Part shown: positions 1 to 6,518 of the stretch, one piece after another
How positions within the stretch are numbered: position 1 is the stretch's first letter
Layout: each line of letters starts with the position of its first letter
IMG/VR virus record: IMGVR_UViG_3300046820_001050
Coordinates: 34,650 to 98,649 of that record
Source: a virus
Length of the DNA stretch: 64,000 nt
Direction: 5' to 3' (one strand)
Translations under genes and position numbers: made by a program
The notes under the pieces: model-generated
The model's database searches: none
What the model was told of the DNA's origin: nothing
What the model saw: only the letters and a program-made list of their open reading frames with translations

Positions 1-320
1 CCTGCTGCAGCATGAGAATAGTGATGACCAAAGTTTTTTCTTGGAAGATCATCTAATTCTGTACCTTCAAACCATGGAGTACCTCCACCAAAACCACCCC
101 TAGTCTTTACTCTAAGTTTTTTAAGCAAAGGCTTTTCATAGTATGCAATTTGGTCTGGATATCCGTACTGAAGAGCATCTTTAATAAGTTCTCTGTTTGT
201 AAACCAGTCATTTTTTTGCTTACTATATCTTTCTGCATGCCCTGCAAAAAGTATCTCACCATTTTTTATTAGGGATACTGAAGCATCATGGGTGGTTTCA
301 TTTATACCAAGAATTATCAT
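1..320 (-). CDS. Carbamoyltransferase (NodU/TobZ type), N-terminal part, cut by window edge
   Basis: About 106 residues are visible and the reading frame runs off the left edge. It starts MIILGINETTHDASVSLI and later has GHHYSHAAA. This fits the N-terminal Kae1/TsaD-like domain of NodU/CmcH/TobZ O-carbamoyltransferases, in which the HHxxHA histidines bind metal. Family members move a carbamoyl group from carbamoyl phosphate to a hydroxyl of a sugar or antibiotic. The C-terminal YrdC-like half lies outside the window, so completeness cannot be judged. The ATG overlaps the stop of the upstream oxygenase gene by four bases (ATGA), which indicates translational coupling. A role in modifying a sugar made by the neighbouring genes is inference. 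Confidence 0.8.
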   Translation of the reverse strand, partial: MIILGINETTHDASVSLIKNGEILFAGHAERYSKQKNDWFTNRELIKDALQYGYPDQIAYYEKPLLKKLRVKTRGGFGGGTPWFEGTELDDLPRKNFGHHYSHAAA

Positions 321-988
321 TCTGCACCATACGACTCTCTTTTTTCATCAAATTTTATATTATGATACCAGTTTGGTAGAGCATATCTTGGTCCTTTTGT
401 AACTGGGTGAACCTCATGAACATATAGGAAGTTGGATGGAAAAAATAAAATGCTGCCAGCCTTTGGTTTTATCTTAATTCCAGAGTGCTTAAACTCTATC
501 TCTCCACCCTCATAGTCATCATTTAAATAAAGCAAAACGGAAAGCACACGACTGCTAACCCCTTGATCTTGATGTGCTGGCAGGTATCCACTTTCCTGAT
601 ACTTTAATATATGCATTTTTGATTCTCTAGATTTAATATTTTTTTCTGCAAATGGATATAGTTCAGTAGAATAGTGGCTAAGTGTTTTTTCTAGTGCTCC
701 AAAAAGTTGATCGGATATACTTTTTTGCTCTTCATAATAAGGATCTTTTAAGTCAATATTCTCAACTTGTGGTATAAACTTTTGCAAACAAAACATTAGT
801 TCATTTTTACCCTTGCCAAAAGTTCTAGGGATCCAAGGCTTAACACATGTATCTTTGTAATTTTCTGATACACACTTACTATCTAATTCTTCTATTTGCT
901 TAATTAAAAAATCTGGATTTTCTATTACATTTGTATAGTATACCAACCCTAGGTCAAGCACCTCACAGTTAAAATCTGGCATGTCCAT
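317..988 (-). CDS. 2-oxoglutarate/Fe(II) oxygenase, prolyl-4-hydroxylase-like
   Basis: 223 residues. The C-terminal half is a double-stranded beta-helix oxygenase: H139-Q-D141 (in PAHQDQG), a distal histidine at H191 or H194 (YVHEVHP), and R201 to hold 2-oxoglutarate. The strand YLNDDYEGGEIEF between them is typical of P4H-like proteins. Such enzymes hydroxylate an unactivated carbon, often proline, using O2 and 2-oxoglutarate. The substrate here is unknown. Two in-frame ATGs lie close together, at 988 and 982. The purine-rich AAGAAGGG upstream is better spaced for the second. The gene is four-base coupled to the carbamoyltransferase and follows a mini-gene and a second oxygenase. Confidence 0.8.
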   Translation of the reverse strand: MDMPDFNCEVLDLGLVYYTNVIENPDFLIKQIEELDSKCVSENYKDTCVKPWIPRTFGKGKNELMFCLQKFIPQVENIDLKDPYYEEQKSISDQLFGALEKTLSHYSTELYPFAEKNIKSRESKMHILKYQESGYLPAHQDQGVSSRVLSVLLYLNDDYEGGEIEFKHSGIKIKPKAGSILFFPSNFLYVHEVHPVTKGPRYALPNWYHNIKFDEKRESYGAE

Positions 989-1000
989 GTCCCTTCTTAA

Positions 1001-1087
1001 CTAGTAGATAAAGTTATTATCTCTAGGATTTTTTCTAATTTTTCTTTTAATAAAATAATATCTTATAGTTCTGATTATTTTTTTCAT
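1001..1087 (-). CDS. Possible 28-residue basic mini-protein
   Basis: A short frame starts MKKIIRTIRYYF and ends DNNFIY, with 11 Lys/Arg in 28 residues. A GGGAG Shine-Dalgarno sits a few bases before the ATG. It fills the only gap between two oxygenase genes. I do not recognise a family. The good ribosome binding site is the main evidence, and a chance frame is possible at this length. Confidence 0.4.
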   Translation of the reverse strand: MKKIIRTIRYYFIKRKIRKNPRDNNFIY

Positions 1088-1099
1088 AATTTTCTCCCA

Positions 1100-1663
1100 C
1101 TAGTTTAAATCTGGATCTATTGTAACATAGCCCTTTGGATGCTCTGTTTGAGTTGTATGCATATAAAGCAGTGTTGATCTGTGTCCACTTTCTATTGGAG
1201 ATATTCCATGCCTCCACAATTCCCCATCACTTGGGAAAAATACTCCATCATATTTTTTTGGTTTATAAGTAAAATTAAGTGCTGGAAAATATAAATCTCC
1301 ACCAGTAAAATTGTCATCAAGATATATTACAGTGCTATACTCTATAAATTCCTCTGGCGGTTGATCATCAACGTGTGCATCTCCCTGCATTCCTGTTTGC
1401 CAGACCGAACCAAATGACTTGAATGTCTTTATTTTTTTTGTTTCTTCTGGATGCAGTCTATGGTGAACATCAATAGATAGTAAAGAATATTTTTTTTGAA
1501 TAGCAAGAACAGTCTTGTTGTATGGATAGGCAGTTCCTCCGTACCTAGTGCTGTAGTATTCTGGGTATGGATTTTTTTCTGAAGGGCTTTTTATTTCACT
1601 CAATAAAATATCAGCATCTGCAGGACTAATAAAATTCTCAATTATAACTGGCTGCTTTATCAT
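1100..1663 (-). CDS. 2-oxoglutarate/Fe(II) oxygenase
   Basis: 187 residues. The iron ligands are clear: H97-V-D99 (GDAHVDDQP) and H152 (LWRHGISP), with R162 (GHRSTLL) as the likely 2-oxoglutarate anchor. The segment YLDDNFTGGDLYF matches the P4H-like core. It is a full-length small oxygenase of the type found in many large phages. It is not a close copy of the enzyme at 317-988, so it is probably a separate acquisition with a different substrate. It has its own extended -10 element at 1682-1690 and a Shine-Dalgarno-like GGGAGAAAG, so it may start a small transcript covering the accessory block to its left. Confidence 0.8.
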   Translation of the reverse strand: MIKQPVIIENFISPADADILLSEIKSPSEKNPYPEYYSTRYGGTAYPYNKTVLAIQKKYSLLSIDVHHRLHPEETKKIKTFKSFGSVWQTGMQGDAHVDDQPPEEFIEYSTVIYLDDNFTGGDLYFPALNFTYKPKKYDGVFFPSDGELWRHGISPIESGHRSTLLYMHTTQTEHPKGYVTIDPDLN

Positions 1664-1681
1664 TTCTTTCTCCCTAAACTA

Positions 1682-1690
1682 ATTATAGCA
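1682..1690 (-). promoter_or_regulatory. Extended -10 promoter element for the 1663 oxygenase gene
   Basis: Minus strand reads TGCTATAAT. It lies at the 3' edge of the glycosyltransferase gene, 18 bases before the ATG at 1663. No convincing -35 hexamer is present, as is usual for extended -10 promoters. Confidence 0.5.
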
Positions 1691-1696
1691 CAGACA

Positions 1697-2530
1697 TCAA
1701 TAAATACTTTTTTGCACTTCATGAAATCTTCTTTCGGACATGCCGTCTAGATTTGTTAGTGGTACATACTCAACATCATCCATAGGGTATGGAAAATATG
1801 CCAACCTGCTGAAATCATAATCAATAATTTTCATAAGTTGATCAACCCCTAAAATATCAGAACTCTTATTTTTAAAAGAGTCTATGATTTTTGAATAGTT
1901 GTGTCGCAATGCAAATGGTACAAAATCTTTTTCCAGTATACTAGGTTCTTCATCATTGACTAAACTAGTCGCAACTGATAGGATTGGAATGCTTTCATGT
2001 GCAGCAAACATAGACAAACACTCCTCAACCCCATAGTACTTAAACATTGATATATCTGGCAACCTTTTAAATAATCCAAAAGGAATAAAGAAAAACTCTT
2101 TAACTAGCCAATTGGTTAGTGTTGCTGAGCCTGTCTCTATCTTTTTATATTCTGGATAAAACTTGTAATTGTTTTTATCAAATACAATATTATGATTGCC
2201 AGATATAATTATCTCTGCTTGATTACTGTTTAACAATAATTCAGAATCCCAATTTTTTTCAAACATTTTAGCGCCATCAATATACATAAAAAAATCAAAG
2301 CCTTTTCTTTTCTTTAAGTAATTTAAATGTATAAATCTAGATATTAAACTGTCCCAGTGTATATGGTTATATTCTATGTCTAAAAATTTATCTGGCCTTG
2401 ATACATTTGTCTGATCATATACGATGATATGAACAGAGTTTTCACCACTTTGATTTTTTATAAGTTGCTCTACTGCTTGTGGTAACAACTTACTTTTGTA
2501 GCCATAAAAATAAACCAGTATACTTTTCAT
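1697..2530 (-). CDS. Putative GT-A glycosyltransferase, GT60 (GlcNAc-transferase)-like
   Basis: 277 residues from the ATG at 2530 (MKSILVYFYGY), preferred over an upstream ATG at 2575 because it follows the previous stop by one base and begins directly with a beta strand. The segment MYIDGAKMFEKNWDSELL resembles the IDSHxxFxxxWD metal/nucleotide motif of GT60 enzymes. KYYGVEECLSMFAAHESIP resembles their GEE acceptor-side motif. GT60 includes the Dictyostelium Skp1 enzyme that adds GlcNAc to hydroxyproline. The family call comes from motif reading, not a search. Oxygenase genes flank it on both sides, which suggests hydroxylation followed by glycosylation. A different GT-A family is possible. 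Confidence 0.6.
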   Translation of the reverse strand: MKSILVYFYGYKSKLLPQAVEQLIKNQSGENSVHIIVYDQTNVSRPDKFLDIEYNHIHWDSLISRFIHLNYLKKRKGFDFFMYIDGAKMFEKNWDSELLLNSNQAEIIISGNHNIVFDKNNYKFYPEYKKIETGSATLTNWLVKEFFFIPFGLFKRLPDISMFKYYGVEECLSMFAAHESIPILSVATSLVNDEEPSILEKDFVPFALRHNYSKIIDSFKNKSSDILGVDQLMKIIDYDFSRLAYFPYPMDDVEYVPLTNLDGMSERRFHEVQKSIY

Positions 2531-2531
2531 T

Positions 2532-3197
2532 TTACAACAATGGTATCCAGTGCTGCTCGATTGTTTGATCTCCACCTCTAAGTAAAGACTCTAAAGGCTG
2601 AATGTCATAGGCAACTGTAATTCTTGATCCAGACCAGTCCCAATCACCCTGTGCATGCGGATGACCCATTTCAGAAACAATCATCCTATTGTCAATATTA
2701 TGATTTGCAACTTCTTTGTTTGGATCCCCATAAAGTCTATAGTATGTTATTGATGGCTCAGCCTTTACACAATAATACCCATGAAAATTAGGAGCACCAG
2801 GTGCGCCGTGATCATGCCAGTTTAACTTTCCATTTCCTGCTTTATTTATATTGAACCAACCCTGAACGTAGTACTGTTGCTTTTCAAAATCTACACCATA
2901 ATATTCGCAGGCTTCCTTAACAGTTTTTGACAGTTCAGAATACAACTTGTATAAAGAAGGATGGTAAAGTTGAAATACATTATATTCTCTCCACTTTACA
3001 GTTGACAAACTTCCAGACTCTAGCCAGTACCCTGGATCATTTTCCATTGTTTCAACGCCACGAAGTTTTGCGTTTTCAATCAGTTTGTACTTTTCTTCTA
3101 AAAACCTAGCCAGTTCTTCTAGATCATTGTCTAGATATTTTTCAAAAAACTTATGTTCTTTGTTGTTTCTTAACATAGGCCCGTTTGAGTTTAGCAT
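2532..3197 (-). CDS. 2-oxoglutarate/Fe(II) oxygenase-like phage protein
   Basis: 221 residues. NWHDHGAP (H128, D129, H130) followed by FHGYYCVK resembles the HxH/HxD-plus-'GYYYV' core of the phage oxygenase family near PF13759. GHPHAQGDWDWSGSR supplies the distal histidine (H179 or H181) and the arginine (R192). It is more divergent than the two enzymes to its left, so the exact iron ligands are less certain. The start overlaps the preceding stop (TAATG), and the glycosyltransferase start follows its stop by one base. The three genes are therefore probably co-translated. The substrate is unknown. Confidence 0.65.
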   Translation of the reverse strand: MLNSNGPMLRNNKEHKFFEKYLDNDLEELARFLEEKYKLIENAKLRGVETMENDPGYWLESGSLSTVKWREYNVFQLYHPSLYKLYSELSKTVKEACEYYGVDFEKQQYYVQGWFNINKAGNGKLNWHDHGAPGAPNFHGYYCVKAEPSITYYRLYGDPNKEVANHNIDNRMIVSEMGHPHAQGDWDWSGSRITVAYDIQPLESLLRGGDQTIEQHWIPLL

Positions 3198-3961
3198 TAC
3201 TTATCTCCTTTATTATTTACTTGCTCTTTATTGTATTTTGCATATTCTTTTTTTCTCCATGCAAATTTTCTGTAGTGTGCAGTTATATCAGACCTTCTGT
3301 TTTCTGATCTTAACTGATGCTTTTCTATAGAATCAGATGAGTCATCAACTACCAGATTCCAAGGCTCTCTTTTGATTGGAATCATTTGAAACACTGGTGT
3401 TCCCATAGGTATTACTCCTTCAAAATCTTTTTTTATAAAGAATGGTATAAATGCAGGCAGTCCCCAAATATCTGAGTCTACTAATCCAGAAGGAACCCAA
3501 AACGGTAGATCTGGTCTGTTTATTGGCATTGTTAGCAATATAGAATATCCTTCAGGTGTTTCATAAAACCAATTCATCTTTACACCAAAATGTATTGGAT
3601 GAACATCTTTTGGAATTGCCATATCAACATTTGGTCTTTTGTCCATCAACATAAAATCTTTTTTCCAAGACAGAGAAGGCTTTCCGTGTAAATCTAGTTT
3701 TACCTCTAGATCATCTTCTAGTACATACATATACCCAAGAGACATTGCATCCTGGAATGGTAAACAAAGTTTTGTAGAAACATTTGATCCATCCCCACCT
3801 CTATCATTTACTGGGTGCAAATCTTTTAAGTCATTGCTGTTAAAATGTTTTGCTAAATCTCTATACCACTGAGGTATTTTTTTATATGACGGCTCTGGAG
3901 ATATAAAATTGTCAATGTTCCCGCTTGGAATAAAGGTTAACTCTAAATCATTGTTTTCCAT
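3197..3961 (-). CDS. Conserved phage protein of unknown function, paralogue of 60374-61087
   Basis: 254 residues. Recurring motifs are KKIPQWYRDL, LPFQDAMSLGYMYVL, WFYETPEGYSILLTMP, VDSDIW, FIPFFIKKDF and IPMGTPVFQMIPIKREPW. The same motifs in the same order occur in the protein at 60374-61087, so the two are clear paralogues about 57 kb apart. It resembles uncharacterised proteins seen in large phages (possibly the DUF6065 group, not checked). No catalytic signature is obvious. A beta-rich fold with a conserved C-terminal GTPxxQxxPxKRExW strip is likely. It overlaps the next gene by one base and the previous one by 14, so it belongs to the accessory operon. Confidence 0.6.
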   Translation of the reverse strand: MENNDLELTFIPSGNIDNFISPEPSYKKIPQWYRDLAKHFNSNDLKDLHPVNDRGGDGSNVSTKLCLPFQDAMSLGYMYVLEDDLEVKLDLHGKPSLSWKKDFMLMDKRPNVDMAIPKDVHPIHFGVKMNWFYETPEGYSILLTMPINRPDLPFWVPSGLVDSDIWGLPAFIPFFIKKDFEGVIPMGTPVFQMIPIKREPWNLVVDDSSDSIEKHQLRSENRRSDITAHYRKFAWRKKEYAKYNKEQVNNKGDK

Positions 3962-4607
3962 AATCTTCTTTTAACCTTTCTATCTCTTCATCACTTAAAA
4001 TAACAGACATGTCATACATTGGAGTATTCTTACTAATGATAGCATACTTTTCTTTTAGATGATATACACCAGTATTTTTAATTTTAAAATCAACAAATTC
4101 TGTATTTGCGTATGGGACATTGCTTTCGACTATTTTTCCCTTAAAAATTTTTTGAACTACATAAAAAGGAGTTTGCTCATCCATCACTGGATCAATAATA
4201 ATATTAGCATTCTTATTTATAAACCAGGGTACATAAAATTTATATGTTGGCTTAAAGCATTCATTACTTTCTAGATTATTTTCAGAAGGATAGAACTGTC
4301 TTTGATTGCATTTGTCTAAGGCGTATATGACATCTTTGTCTTTTTCCTCAACCCATATCTCTGCGTGAGTTCTTTGTCTAAAAGTAACCAAATTATTATC
4401 TATTTTTAATATTGTTGGCCTTGTGTATAAACTAAATGCATATCTGTTTATTGGGTGCAAAACACTTTTGATATTTTGCATGTATCCTGAGTCATACCTG
4501 GCCCAATGATCTGGCATTTTTGATTGACGGACTATTACTGAAAAAGGTAAGTTTTCAGAATTAAGCCACCATTCAGATCCTGAAATATAATTCTTGCTTT
4601 TTATCAT
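3948..4607 (-). CDS. Uncharacterised phage protein
   Basis: 219 residues, not recognised. It has many aromatic residues (SGSEWWLN, YVPWFIN) and no signal peptide or membrane segment. The pattern of short beta strands and the central VPWFINKNANIIIDP segment are vaguely like the neighbouring unknown-function family, so distant homology is possible but not shown. It starts at an ATG with AAGGG just upstream and has its own -10-like element at 4638-4643. It opens the accessory block downstream of the tRNA gene. Function is unknown. Confidence 0.5.
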   Translation of the reverse strand: MIKSKNYISGSEWWLNSENLPFSVIVRQSKMPDHWARYDSGYMQNIKSVLHPINRYAFSLYTRPTILKIDNNLVTFRQRTHAEIWVEEKDKDVIYALDKCNQRQFYPSENNLESNECFKPTYKFYVPWFINKNANIIIDPVMDEQTPFYVVQKIFKGKIVESNVPYANTEFVDFKIKNTGVYHLKEKYAIISKNTPMYDMSVILSDEEIERLKEDYGKQ

Positions 4608-4637
4608 TTTCCCTTATTCTAAAATATTAATACAATA

Positions 4638-4648
4638 ATTATACACCA
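4638..4648 (-). promoter_or_regulatory. -10 promoter element downstream of the tRNA
   Basis: Minus strand reads TGGTGTATAAT, with TATAAT at 4638-4643. It sits between the tRNA 3' end and the gene starting at 4607 and leaves a leader of about 25 bases containing AAGGG. No clear -35 hexamer. Confidence 0.45.
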
Positions 4649-4654
4649 CTCTTG

Positions 4655-4727
4655 CTGCCCCACCTGGCCTCGATCCAGGGACATCCGAATTAACAGTTCG
4701 GCACTCTACCAACTGAGTTATAGGGCA
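4655..4727 (-). tRNA. tRNA-Asn (anticodon GTT)
   Basis: A 73-base cloverleaf folds by eye. The acceptor stem is TGCCCTA/TGGGGCA, the D stem ACTC/GAGT with an AGTTGGTA loop, the anticodon stem CCGAA/TTCGG with loop CTGTTAA, and the T stem CCTGG/CCAGG with loop ATCGAGG. The anticodon GTT reads AAC and AAT. The discriminator is G and CCA is not encoded (CAA follows). It is the only tRNA found in the window and lies between the subtilase gene and the accessory block. Confidence 0.92.
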
Positions 4728-4762
4728 ATAGGGCAGTTTTAAGTCATGCCTAGGACTATTTT

Positions 4763-5662
4763 TTAATTACGAATATATGATGCAGAACCAATCAAAATCT
4801 TTGGCAGAGAAGTTAGATAATCTCCAAAAGTTTTGTCTGTATTTCTACTCACGTATGATGCTGCTGATACCACGGTTGCTACAGAACTTCCAGCAGTATC
4901 TGTTGTTGAGCCATTGTACTTGGTAATAGTTACCTTTCCAGGTGCAACCATATCAAGTCCAGGACCTGTATTTGTTGCTGTCTCTAGTTGCGTTGCAATA
5001 GAAAAAGGTCCTGAAACAGTATTAGCCAAAGCACCAACACCAATTACTCCCTCAATACATGCAGGAAATCCAACAATATCTCTTCGTCTGTCATTGCCTG
5101 TTGCAACAAATACTGGGATATTGCTCTTACCTAAAGATGCTACTGCATTAATAGCGACTGTGTTTGTTGAGCATAGTGCAAGGTTACCTGCACTGACTGA
5201 AGACTGACTAATCGATAGAGCATCAATGCTGTACTTTGCTGCGTTCTGTGATACCCAATTCATTGCTGAAACTAATGATGTTACCTGGCTAGAAAGCATA
5301 TTTTGATTTCCATTTTTGTCTGTATTTGAAATTCTTATGAATACAATTTTAATATTGGGGTTAGCAGTAAGGGCAGACTTAACCATCTGATCTCCATGAT
5401 AAATTCCATTATTAATAGATGTTGGCCATGCTACTGCTGCTGCACCTTTGCCTTCCATAAAAGTGTTGCCGTTGGGACATGCTACTGGATTTGCAATCAC
5501 ATTTTGTCCTGTAAAACAAACCTCATGAATAATTGATGGAAAGTTATTTGAGTTAATAGCAGAGTCAATGACTGCTAATACTCTTTCATCTTGTGCTTGC
5601 GCTGGCTGAATTGCTGTAAATGCAATTGTAATTGATAGTAGTGCTAGTAGTAACTTCTTCAT
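4763..5662 (-). CDS. Secreted subtilisin-like serine protease (S8 family)
   Basis: 299 residues from the ATG at 5662, which has AAGGAG seven bases upstream. A start further upstream would bury the signal peptide. Residues 1-23 form a Sec signal (MKKLLLALLS... ending AQA). The catalytic triad is visible: D33 (AVIDSAI), H89 (YHGDQMV) and S260 (AGSSVATVVSA), plus the oxyanion N190 (VATGNDRR). The GTSMA motif of classical subtilisins is GSSVA here. At about 275 mature residues it is a compact catalytic domain without a recognisable propeptide. It presumably acts outside the cytoplasm or is exported late in infection. The neighbours are holin-like genes and the HslV-like gene, so a lysis or envelope role is plausible but unproven. 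Confidence 0.85.
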   Translation of the reverse strand: MKKLLLALLSITIAFTAIQPAQAQDERVLAVIDSAINSNNFPSIIHEVCFTGQNVIANPVACPNGNTFMEGKGAAAVAWPTSINNGIYHGDQMVKSALTANPNIKIVFIRISNTDKNGNQNMLSSQVTSLVSAMNWVSQNAAKYSIDALSISQSSVSAGNLALCSTNTVAINAVASLGKSNIPVFVATGNDRRRDIVGFPACIEGVIGVGALANTVSGPFSIATQLETATNTGPGLDMVAPGKVTITKYNGSTTDTAGSSVATVVSAASYVSRNTDKTFGDYLTSLPKILIGSASYIRN

Positions 5663-5682
5663 TATTTTCTCCTTGTTATTAT

Positions 5683-5901
5683 TTATTGTTTGATTTTTAA
5701 AACTAATTGGCATGGGTCTCCGCCTTCTTCCCACTCTTGCTGTTCTTCTTTAGTCATGTAAGGATCTCCTTCATGTGTATTGCAGAATGGCTCTGTTATC
5801 CATCCCCGCTCAATTCCATTTTCAAGCCAGATCTCAAACTCATCAAAGTCTGACTCCATATTCTGAATGTCCTTTAGGATCTCTTCAAATTCTTCGTTCA
5901 T
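5683..5901 (-). CDS. Small acidic phage protein with CxTHxGxPxTxEE motif
   Basis: 72 residues, strongly acidic. The C-terminal half, with FCNTHEGDPYMTKEEQ and WEEGGDPC, matches a small-protein pattern common in actinobacteriophages whose function is unknown. The two cysteines and the histidine could bind metal, but no ribbon fold is obvious. A -10-like TATACT ends six bases before the ATG, so the transcript may start at the start codon. An AGGAG lies 13 bases upstream, which is too far to be convincing. The gene sits between the HslV-like gene and the subtilase gene. Confidence 0.7.
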   Translation of the reverse strand: MNEEFEEILKDIQNMESDFDEFEIWLENGIERGWITEPFCNTHEGDPYMTKEEQQEWEEGGDPCQLVLKIKQ

Positions 5902-5907
5902 ATACTA

Positions 5908-5913
5908 AGTATA
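5908..5913 (-). promoter_or_regulatory. -10 element placed for a leaderless start
   Basis: Minus strand TATACT, with six bases between it and the ATG at 5901. It lies just after the TAG stop of the HslV-like gene. There is no TG extension and no clear -35. Confidence 0.4.
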
Positions 5914-5916
5914 CTC

Positions 5917-6441
5917 CTAAGCGCTTATGATGTCAACTGGGCCCATGCATGACGGGTTAAATTTGATTGCTGCAGAAACTGCTTGATTAACTCTGTTCCT
6001 TGCATTTTTTTGCTTATCTGTTGCATATAAAACCCCATATGCATACTCTGATCCAGAGCCAATAGAAACATATGGCAATGAGTATTTAGATAATGACATA
6101 TCTCCAGAACTGTGCTCATAGATTTCACCACGAATACCAATAATTAAACTAAGTTCGCCCTCTTTTGATGTGTCAATCCAGAACTCGTTGTAAAACTCAC
6201 GAAGTTCTTTGATAAACTTTGTATGCATAAATTTATCTGTATCTTTAATGTTGGGTGCTGATGGTCTAAAGTTGTGTCTAATTCTGTCGCCATCCATTGA
6301 TCCAGCATAACCAATTAGATATGGACCGACTCTCCAAACCTTTGGGGATTCAAGTGAAAGAATAACTCCATCATCTGATGCTCCACGATCTCCAGCCATA
6401 TAAATCTTATCTTCATGGCGCAAAGCAACAATACAGGTCAT
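5917..6441 (-). CDS. Proteasome/HslV-like Ntn-hydrolase
   Basis: 174 residues, the size of bacterial HslV. After removal of the initiator Met, the N-terminal Thr (MTCIVAL) would be the nucleophile. D18 (MAGDRG) and K34 (SPKVWRV) fall exactly at the D17 and K33 spacing of proteasome beta subunits. GYAGSMDGD and SIGSGSEYAYGVLYA match the HslV glycine loop and the SIGSGxxYA strand. The active site looks intact, so a self-compartmentalised peptidase is expected, probably a multimer. No HslU-like ATPase is in the window, so it would need a host unfoldase or act alone. It has a strong promoter (6473-6502), and a hairpin can cover its Shine-Dalgarno in read-through RNA. Confidence 0.82.
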   Translation of the reverse strand: MTCIVALRHEDKIYMAGDRGASDDGVILSLESPKVWRVGPYLIGYAGSMDGDRIRHNFRPSAPNIKDTDKFMHTKFIKELREFYNEFWIDTSKEGELSLIIGIRGEIYEHSSGDMSLSKYSLPYVSIGSGSEYAYGVLYATDKQKNARNRVNQAVSAAIKFNPSCMGPVDIISA

Positions 6442-6446
6442 GACAA

Positions 6447-6497
6447 AGCCCTCTCCAGATAGGTGATACTTAAGTATACCATTGCCCAGAGAGGGCT
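6447..6497 (-). promoter_or_regulatory. Inverted repeat able to sequester the HslV-like gene's ribosome binding site
   Basis: The arms AGCCCTCTC (6489-6497) and GAGAGGGCT (6447-6455) are a perfect nine-base inverted repeat in the minus-strand RNA. The right arm contains the GGAGAGGG Shine-Dalgarno before the ATG at 6441. The left arm lies upstream of the predicted transcription start (about 6466), so only read-through RNA from the holin genes would carry both arms. Confidence 0.6.
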
Positions 6498-6502
6498 GTC
6501 AA
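6473..6502 (-). promoter_or_regulatory. Consensus promoter for the HslV-like gene
   Basis: TTGACA (6497-6502), an 18-base spacer, then TGG-TATACT (6473-6481). Perfect -35, near-perfect -10 and the TG extension make this one of the strongest promoter matches in the window. The leader would be about 25 bases and contains the Shine-Dalgarno. Confidence 0.75.
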
Positions 6503-6518
6503 CTACCGTCAATAATGA

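Noticed and set aside
4655-4727. tRNA gene as a prophage attachment site.
   Set aside because: No integrase, excisionase or direct repeat of the tRNA end is found in the window.
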